Part shown: positions 57,887 to 64,000 of the stretch, in pieces | Layout of the letters: every line of letters starts with the position of its first letter | Numbering within the stretch: position 1 is the first letter of the stretch | Assembly: GCA_907163375.1 (NCBI GenBank) | Contig: CAJQUW010012908.1 | Span: 1-64,000, forward strand | DNA: 64,000 nucleotides | Reading direction: 5' to 3' | Source: Prostheceraeus crozeri | Taxonomy: Eukaryota; Platyhelminthes; Polycladida; Euryleptidae | Made by a program: the position numbers and the translations under genes | The notes under the pieces: generated by a model | The model's input: only the letters and a program-made list of their open reading frames with translations | The model's database searches: none | What the model was told of the DNA's origin: nothing

Positions 57887-58035
57887 TTAAAATTTTTCAT
57901 AACTAGAATAGATTAAAATTTTTGTTAACTTAAAAATTCTTAACTTAAAATTTTTTCATAACTAGAATAGATTAAAATTTTTTCATAACTAGAATAGATT
58001 TAAATTTTTGATAACTTAAAATTTTTTTATTAAAA
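57887..58035. repeat. AT-rich 27-bp repeats
   Basis: Copies of TTCATAACTAGAATAGATT separated by AAAATTTTT stretches fill the gap before the next gene; likely promoter spacer. Confidence 0.75.
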
Positions 58036-58521
58036 ATGTCGCAAGCGAAAAGTAATATTAATAATAAAACTGTTGAATTAAAATTACGTAATATTGTTGA
58101 CAAAAATACCCCTAAAACTATTACGATTAACAAAAAAAAGTATTACATAAGTAAACCAATGATAGAGAATATTCAATTACAAGAAGAAAAGAATGGCGGG
58201 ATTCTCCCATTAATTCCCCTAATAATAGGTGGCATAGCAGCTGCAGGAAGTGTTGCAGGTGGGACAGCTGGTATTGTCCAAGCAGTAAATAAAAATAAAT
58301 CAGAGAAGGCAGCATTAGAAGAACAAAAACGTCATAATAGGGAGTTAGAGAAAGTTGCTAGGGGTGAAGGAGTAGTAGATAATTTTATTAGTAAATTAAA
58401 ATTAGTTGATGAAGGAAAACGAGTTCTTAAAAATATTCTCCACAATGTTGATGATTTAATTGAAATTAAAGAAACTAAAGATGGTTCTGGAATATATCTA
58501 AGTCCTAGTATGATTCGGTAA
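58036..58521 (+). CDS. Adenovirus pX/pVI-like virion protein, 161 aa
   Basis: Starts at ATG in TTAAAAATG. The core is NGGILPLIPLIIGGIAAAGS followed by VAGGTAGIVQAVN and a charged helix (KSEKAALEEQKRHNRELEKV). The GGxLPLxPLIxGG block is typical of small membrane-active virion proteins in Polintons and adintoviruses, compared in the literature with adenovirus pX. The C-terminal end GSGIYLSPSMIR resembles a protease-cleaved tail (GSG-type context). Intact. Confidence 0.75.
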   Translation: MSQAKSNINNKTVELKLRNIVDKNTPKTITINKKKYYISKPMIENIQLQEEKNGGILPLIPLIIGGIAAAGSVAGGTAGIVQAVNKNKSEKAALEEQKRHNRELEKVARGEGVVDNFISKLKLVDEGKRVLKNILHNVDDLIEIKETKDGSGIYLSPSMIR

Positions 58522-58524
58522 TAA

Positions 58525-58545
58525 CCTCAGGACCTTTGGTTCTTT
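58525..58545 (+). repeat. Hairpin between virion gene and PLA2-integrase gene
   Basis: GGACC-TTT-GGTTC with one G-T pair, preceded by CCTCA, matching half of the double hairpins in 55705-55863. Confidence 0.7.
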
Positions 58546-59100
58546 TCGGTAAAACTTTTATTTTATCTTTTAAAAGTTTTTTATCTTTAAAAATGGATAC
58601 CGCAAATTCCACAAATTCAGAAAATTTAATTAAATTAAAAATTGCTAATTTAGATTTATTAAATTATCTATTAAACAAAAATAAAAACTCAAACTGTCAG
58701 CATATTGGAGGTGACAAGAACAAAGTTCCACACCACTTCGGTGGTGATATACAAAAAACATTAGAAAACTTTCCTGGATTTATTTGGAGTAAATATTCGA
58801 AAGAAAAACATCTTCCTGGTCATTCATATACTGGGCCAGGAACTCGATTAGATATAAGACTAGATGAGAATAATAATCCGAAACCAGGTGAAGAACCAAT
58901 AAATAGAGTAGATGCCGCCGCTTACAGGCATGATTTAGCTTATCGAAATCATGATCTAAGTTCTCGTCATGCAGCTGATAAGAAGATGATTCAAGAATTA
59001 GATAGTATTCAGAATCCTACATTTAGAGAAAAAATTGAAAGAATGTTTGTTAAGAAAGCTTTACAAGCTAAAATATTATTCGGACAGGGTTTAAATGAAA

Positions 59101-59160
59101 CGACAGCAAAGCTGTCTGAGAGCAACGCTCGAACTAATAACTCTGAGAGCAACGCTGGAA
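59101..59160 (+). repeat. Double hairpins forming the PLA2-integrase linker
   Basis: ACAGC-AAA-GCTGT followed by GAGC-AAC-GCTC, and then a second GAGC-AAC-GCT half unit. Both are in frame (KLSESNART, NSESNAGT). Confidence 0.85.
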
Positions 59161-59276
59161 CCTACGCGTCCGAAATCCACAAGGAATATAGAAGGCCTAA
59201 ATATTTATTGAAAGTAAAAGTATTTAATAAAGATGATATTTGGAGTGCTGATCTTATTCATATGCCGAATGAAAGG

Positions 59277-59309
59277 GACCGAACCGAAGGTTCTAAGACA
59301 AAGTCTGAC
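59277..59309 (+). repeat. In-frame double hairpin in the integrase core
   Basis: GAACC-GAA-GGTTC followed by AGAC-AAA-GTCT, nine codons after the first catalytic Asp; translated RTEGSKTKSD. Confidence 0.85.
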
Positions 59310-59980
59310 TACAAATACGCATTGACCGTTATAGATTTATATACACGATATGCTTGGGTAAAGCCTTTAAAAAATAAAAGTGGTCTTTCAGTTAAATATG
59401 CGTTTGAAGAAATCTTTAAAGAAAGTAATAGAAAGCCAAAAAAATTGTTTGTTGATAAAGGGTCGGAATTTTATAACCGAAACGTTCAGCCACTATTTGA
59501 AATTGTTTATTCAACTGAAAACGCTGGGAAGGCCGTAGTGATAGAAAGATTCAATCGGACGTTAAAAAATATAATTTTCAAAAAATTTACTCAGCAAGGA
59601 AATCAGAAATGGTTGAAGATATTACCAGGAATTGTAGAAGAGTACAATAATAAAGTTCATTCTGGTATTGAAGAAACCCCAAAGAATGCTTCTGACGACC
59701 CTGATTTGATACGAAAGAAAATATTCGAGAATAATAATTTGAATGAGAGTAATCCGAATTTGCAGAAACTTAAGCCAAAATTTAAAATTGGAGATAGAGT
59801 TAGGATATTTAAATATAAGAATAAATTTGAAAAAGGCTTTGTTGGCTATTGGACTAAAGAAATATTTGAAGTTACAAAATAAATCAAAGTTATCCGATTA
59901 CTTATGAAATTAAAGATTTAGATGATGAAGATATCAGAGGCCGATTTTATCAAAATGAATTACAGAAAACAGAGCTTTAA

Positions 59981-60014
59981 CCTCTAGGTGGCGCTTTAGC
60001 TAGCTTCGCTTGAG
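59981..60014. repeat. Hairpin pair between converging genes
   Basis: GCGCTTTAGC and AGC-TTC-GCT type stems in the short gap between the integrase end and the protease end. Confidence 0.55.
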
Positions 60015-60503
60015 TTATAGATTGTTTAACTCTAACATAATATCTAGAAATGATACTCCTTTTTGTAATTTGTACAAAACGTATAAACATAATTGCCCAC
60101 AATAAGTTGTTCCCGGTTTTTGAATTTGAAATGTATTATAAATTCCATTGCCAAGTAATTCTTTTACTTCATTTGTAGGGGGCAAACCGTATGAGTCGAA
60201 CCAATAGTTCTCAGCCTCCGGGCGGTCAAAATAATAGTTCTGCTGATAATTTTTAACGCCTGCTGACCAATGTACACCTTTTTCATTTGACGTATGAAGA
60301 TTTGTTATGAAATTTACAGTTATTGATGGAACTTTGTTCCGGGAACTGAAGGTTCCTGTTGGCTTATTTTTTAGGAATTGTAATTCGTCTCTCATTAGAA
60401 CATGAAAATTCTTTATTCCTAATTCATTTGCGATTTTCTTTAGGTCGAAATTTGTCGTAGTTTGCGTTCCATATAATTTTAAAAACTCATTTATGTTGTT
60501 CAT
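60015..60503 (-). CDS. Adenovirus-type cysteine protease, 162 aa
   Basis: Minus-strand frame from an ATG preceded by TTATAAA. Catalytic residues fit the adenain/Ulp1-like fold: His78 in GVHWSAG, Asp103 in WFDSYG and Cys135 in TTYCGQLCLYVL. In Polintons this enzyme is the maturation protease that trims capsid proteins. Length is slightly short and the frame intact. A double hairpin at 60327-60357 is in frame (TGTFSSRNKVP), ahead of the catalytic His. A truncated copy of its N-terminus is at 44623. Confidence 0.9.
   Translation of the reverse strand: MNNINEFLKLYGTQTTTNFDLKKIANELGIKNFHVLMRDELQFLKNKPTGTFSSRNKVPSITVNFITNLHTSNEKGVHWSAGVKNYQQNYYFDRPEAENYWFDSYGLPPTNEVKELLGNGIYNTFQIQKPGTTYCGQLCLYVLYKLQKGVSFLDIMLELNNL
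60327..60357. repeat. In-frame double hairpin in the protease
   Basis: GGAAC-TTT-GTTCC and GGGAACTGAAGGTTCC on the plus strand; one mismatch in the second stem. Confidence 0.8.
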
Positions 60504-60575
60504 TTTATAATAAAAAAATTTCTTAAGGGACCCCTAGAAGTCAGAAGGGACCCCTAGAAGTTAGAAGGGAGGGGG

Positions 60576-60660
60576 TAGTAGAACTACGTTCATATGATAT
60601 TGAAGGATATATTCTTGCGGCTTCTTCCACTTTTGTTTCTTCCACTTTTAAAGAAATATT
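60576..60660 (-). pseudogene. Decayed inverted copy of the membrane-protein start
   Basis: The reverse complement matches 44785-44880 (GCAAGAATATATCCTTC, CATATGAACGTAGTTCTACT), but the start ATGs have become GTG and the frame ends after about 25 codons. It adjoins the right terminal repeat directly. Confidence 0.75.
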
Positions 60661-61239
60661 ATTAGTCACATGATATATTTTAAAAACCTGAAAGATGGAT
60701 AAAATTCATGAATTTGAAATTCTCAACTTTTATGATTTTCGGTGTCCTGGAACGGACATGATTTAAGCAATGAAAATCGAACCGAAGGTTCTAGGGCTTC
60801 GCCCGATTGTAATTCTCAAATTTGAGATTTTGAAAAATTTGAAAATTGGGTATTTTTAAAAACGCCCAAATCGGAGCGAAGCTCCTCTGGCTTTAGCCGA
60901 TTTATGAATTTAGGTCTTCATAACCTGAAAAAGGGTTCAAATTCATGAATTTATGTCGTTTTTAAAAAGTACCATTTTTGAAAAAATGGTACTTTTTGAA
61001 TGGACTAAATCCATGTATTTAGGTCTTAAAAACCTGAAAAAGGGTCTAAATTCATGAATTTATGTCGTTTTTAAAGATACTATTTTTTTGAATTTTATGG
61101 TGTCCTGGAACGGTCTAAATTCATGTATTTAGGTCTTAAAAACCTGAAAAAGGGTCTAAATTCATGAATTTATGTCGTTTTTAAAGATACTATTTTTTTG
61201 AATTTTATGGTGTCCTGGAACGGTCTTTTACCCATTACT
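60646..61239 (-). repeat. Right terminal inverted repeat
   Basis: About 594 bp matching the left repeat, longer because a unit of 110 bp is tandemly duplicated (first copy from 61021, second from 61131). Double hairpins at 60776-60807 and 60870-60901 mirror those of the left repeat. Confidence 0.93.
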
Positions 61240-61245
61240 GCCCTT
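61240..61245. repeat. Target site duplication, right (GCCCTT)
   Basis: Exact copy of 42663-42668 directly after the terminal CT. Confidence 0.95.
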
Positions 61246-61720
61246 GTCTTCTGCATCTGATCAGCAATTATTGAAATTTTTCAGAATCATATTCTTGATA
61301 AAAGTCACCGAATTCGGCTGTTTCTTCACCTGCAGAAACTAAATACCAAAATGTGCGATTTCAGTGCTTTTGAGTTGAACTTAAAGTTTCAAATTTTTGA
61401 CCTTTGACCTCATCTAAAACAATGATGTAATCTCATAACGATTAATAATCATCATTTTATGAACCACCTTGACCAAATCCTTCGATTAGTGTATGGCTTG
61501 TTAGTTTTTGCTGTCATTTTCCATTTCAAACAGCGATCTAATGAAAATTTGTTAAAAATTGGCGGTTTTGACCTTTGACCTTCACCTCAGCCCATAGATG
61601 ACCTTGGAAATAAAACTGATAGTGTTTTTCTGAATCCGCTTTCAATGCCTGTTTGATTGATGTGTGGTTTGGCAAAATTGGGGCAATAGTTAAGGTTGCT
61701 GATGAAGTGTGATCTCTCAG
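61246..61720 (+). repeat. Host dispersed repeat interrupted by the Polinton
   Basis: Continues, across the element, the repeat that ends at 42668. It matches the inverse of about 21190-21700, sharing GACCTTTGACC-type and GGTTTGGCAAAATTGG blocks. Confidence 0.8.
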
Positions 61721-62235
61721 CGTCCGAAAACATTAGCCTGATAACGGTTAATTGCAATGTGTAATTGCTATCTATCAGAAATTTATACAAGATCATCAGA
61801 GATTGTCAGAATTGTCAGATTTTGTCAGAGAGAAAATGGGGACGGTTCCTGTGCGCACAACATCATTCGATTGTAAGAAAGTTTGATAAGTCATTTGTTT
61901 TGTTCTTGGAATTCAGCAGACTTAAATCAGAGTAAAACCAGATTTGTGTGTAGATTTGTCAGTTGTTTTCAACTCTTCAGTACAGGAATTTGAGGCACAG
62001 ATAGACTGGAATGAGTTTCCAGTTGGAAAATGATATTATCGTTTCAACTTCTCTTGAGAAAGTCTAGCGGAGGTAATGTTAGACTTTTTTCAGTCTGATA
62101 GTGACGTTGGAAGATACAAGCAATTCTTCTTTTCAACATAATTTTCATTAATCAGAAAGTCTCAGAGAAAATATTTGAAAATGAAGGAAATAAAAGCGTG
62201 CAAATATTTCAGCTCAAAGAGGATTAGATCAGATT

Positions 62236-62237
<2 letters not shown>

Positions 62238-62277
<40 letters not shown>

Positions 62278-62479
62278 AGAGAGAAAGAGAGAGGGAAAGA
62301 GAGAGGGAAAGAGAGAGAGAAGGAGGGAGAGAGAGAGAGAGAGAGAGAGAAGGAGGGAGAGAGAGAAGAGAGAAAGAGAGGGAGGGAAAGAGAGAATAGA
62401 GAGAGAGAGAAGAGAGAGAGAGAAGGAGGGAGAGAGAGAGAGAGAAGCAGGGAGAGAGAGAAGAAAGAGAGGGAGGGAA

Positions 62480-62510
<31 letters not shown>

Positions 62511-62883
62511 GGAAAGAGAGAATAGAGAGAGAGAAAAGAGAGAGATAGAGAGAAGGAGGGAAGGAGGGAGAGAGAGAAGAGAGAGAAAGAGAAGGAGGGA
62601 AAGAGAGAATAGAGAGAGAGAAGGAGGGAGAGAGAGAGAGAGATAGAGGGAAGGAGGGAGAGAGAGAAGAGAGATAGAGAGGGAGGGAAAGAGAGAATAG
62701 AGAGAGAGAGGAGAGAGAGAAGGAGGGAGGGGGAGAGAGAGAGAGAAGGAGGGAGAGAGAAGAGAGAAAGAGAGGGAGGGAAAGAGAGAGTAGAGAGAGA
62801 GATAGAGGGAGAGAGAGAGAGAAGAGAGAAAGAGAGGGAGGGAAAGAGAGAATAGAGAGAGAGAGAGAAGAGAGAGAGAGAAG

Positions 62884-62920
<37 letters not shown>

Positions 62921-63320
62921 AGGGAGAGAGAGAAGAAAGAGAGGGAGGGAAAGAGAGAGAGAGAGAGAGAGAGAAGGAGGGAGAGAGAGAAGAGAGAAAG
63001 AGAGGGAGGGAAAGAGAGAATAGAGAGAGAGAGAGAGAAAAGGAGGGAAAGAGAGAATAGAGAGAGAGAGAGAAGGAGGGAGAGAGAGAGATGGAGAGAA
63101 GGAGGGAAGGAGGGAGAGAGAGTGAAGGAGGGAAAGAGAGAATAGAGAGAGAGAGAGAGAGAAGGAGGGAAAGAGAGAATAGAGAGAGAGAGAGAGAAGG
63201 AGGGAGAGAGAGAGAGAGATAGAGAGGGAGGGAAAGAGAGAGGAGAGAGAGAAGGAGGGAGGGGGAGAGAGAGAGAAGGAGGGAGGGGGAGAGAGAGAAG
63301 AGAGATAGAGAGAGAGAGAT
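62238..63320. repeat. TG then GA-rich simple-sequence tract
   Basis: A (TG)n run of about 30 bases turns into 1.05 kb of GAGAGA with AAGGAGGGA interruptions on the plus strand. The long Ser/Leu-rich minus-strand frame and the Arg/Glu-rich plus frames are artefacts. One-strand purine content makes it a candidate for triplex formation. Confidence 0.95.
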
Positions 63321-64000
63321 CTGCGCTTTATCACCGATTATTTGAATCCACCGTCAGTATTGGCAACCAACAAGTAAATCCGCGCTTTGATGGCCAGAAT
63401 GATGAGAATTTCTCTATTATACGAAACATTCTTCATTTTCCGAAGCCAAAAAGAAGCTCAGCTACTATTGAATTTTTCATCTTATGACAACATTAGCATG
63501 CGTGAATGATATCAAACTAATAATTCATATCTGATTGGATGTGATGTCCTCTTCAGCAATGCGAACCATTTCTGCTCGTTATTGTTGCACTAAAAGATTA
63601 TTATTGATCCTATGAACGATGCTTTTCACTGCTTCATCAAGACATATGAAAATAAAATACCTACAAGCTTGCGGTCTGCCATACTGAGACAAGAATGAAG
63701 TAAGGTTGCATCACAATCTTGTGGATTAATGATGGAAAGTGTGAGAGTCAGCCATAAGTCATCAGTTCACAATTTAAGGATGAAATAGTAAACTTTGTGA
63801 TATCAGCAATAGAGACTTGTCAACTTTGTCAATGAATGCTTCTTGTTAATAATAAGAGGCTCTAGGGAAGGATAAATATCTGCAATAAAAGAGTCCAAAT
63901 AGAATTGAGAACTTCTTTCTAAAGATAAAATATCAAAATATATCGAAAGTAAAACAGTGTTTGTCCAACGTGACAGTCGCCTTACGTTTATCAAGGGTTA
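63321..64000. other. Unannotated right end
   Basis: Ordinary AT-rich sequence; no gene or repeat recognised. Confidence 0.4.

Larger units (their letters stand above)
58593..59980 (+). pseudogene. PLA2 domain fused to rve integrase, C-terminus frameshifted
   Basis: ATG 58593 lies in TTTAAAAATGG. Residues 60-166 are a parvovirus VP1-type phospholipase A2 domain: FPGFIWSKYS, calcium loop YTGPGT (79-84) and catalytic HD (113-114) in AAAYRHDLAY. Residues 167-195 form a linker made of double hairpins. Residues 196-429 are a Polinton integrase with D220 (SADLIHM), D288 (VDKGSEF) and E318 (VIERFNRTL). The last two are only 29 residues apart instead of about 35, and the usual N-terminal HHCC finger is missing. 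A stop at 59880-59882 follows an A-run; the conserved chromo/SH3-like tail (ending FYQNELQKTEL) continues one frame over to 59980. Fusion of the lipase and integrase is not a standard Polinton arrangement. Confidence 0.82.
42669..61239 (+). mobile_element. Polinton/Maverick element, 18.57 kb
   Basis: The ends are AGTAATGGGTAAAAGACCG and its exact inverse, flanked by a 6-bp duplication. Inside are all hallmark Polinton genes: protein-primed DNA polymerase B, rve integrase, adenovirus-type cysteine protease, FtsK/HerA-type packaging ATPase, double-jelly-roll major capsid protein and penton-like minor capsid protein, plus accessory virion genes. Composition is much more AT-rich than the host except for the GC-rich hairpins. 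The clean target duplication and nearly identical outer ends indicate recent insertion. At least four frames (fibre-like twice, clamp-like, integrase C-terminus) carry single-base shifts, so this copy is probably not autonomous unless some shifts are sequencing errors. Confidence 0.97.

Noticed and set aside
62162..63334. 390-codon Ser/Leu-rich frame and Arg/Glu-rich frames on the other strand
   Set aside because: Translation of GA/TC simple sequence, not a gene.

Overview
This is a window of an AT-rich animal nuclear genome, most likely an invertebrate. The evidence is split genes with good splice sites, a GABA-A-like receptor, THUMP-type methyltransferase exons, LINE, Penelope and LTR retroelement debris, fold-back elements and satellites. 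I cannot place the phylum from sequence alone.

Host part (1-42.6 kb). Positions 1-4.9 kb are a noisy 60-bp satellite. At 5.56-7.57 kb lies a short LTR element with gag and integrase but no reverse transcriptase. Exons at 9685-9802 (+) and 17983-18145 (+) join in phase and look like the 3' end of a THUMPD2-like methyltransferase gene; the intervening 8.2-kb intron holds a T-rich tract, fold-backs and the 3' half of a decayed retroelement. On the minus strand, exons at 33808-33960, 28651-28910 and 25585-25980 encode the membrane domain of a Cys-loop, anion-type (GABA-A-like) receptor. Its introns carry a 31-bp minisatellite and Penelope-like debris. A LINE 3' end lies at 41.3-42.0 kb.

Polinton/Maverick (42669-61239, 18.57 kb). 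The element starts AG and ends CT, has a perfect 6-bp target duplication (GCCCTT on both sides) and terminal inverted repeats of about 0.49 and 0.59 kb. It carries the full virus-like set: protein-primed DNA polymerase B, integrase, adenovirus-type protease, packaging ATPase, double-jelly-roll major capsid protein, penton-like minor capsid protein, membrane-active virion proteins, a fibre-like coiled coil and conserved unknowns. Morphogenesis and integration genes are mostly on the plus strand; the polymerase and a possible clamp gene are on the minus strand. Several frames are broken by one-base shifts.

The most unusual feature is a family of short GC-rich double hairpins (two stems with mostly 3-nt loops, often bounded by ATCG...CGAT). 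They lie in both terminal repeats, between genes and in frame inside the polymerase, protease, clamp-like and integrase genes. One supplies a stop codon, and others form the linker that fuses a parvovirus-type phospholipase A2 domain to the integrase. I regard this as the best candidate for an undescribed mobile system here.

The Polinton sits inside a copy of a dispersed host repeat whose unoccupied paralogue is at 21.2-21.95 kb (inverted), giving an in-window view of the empty site. The window ends with a 1.1-kb GA-rich tract and unannotated sequence.
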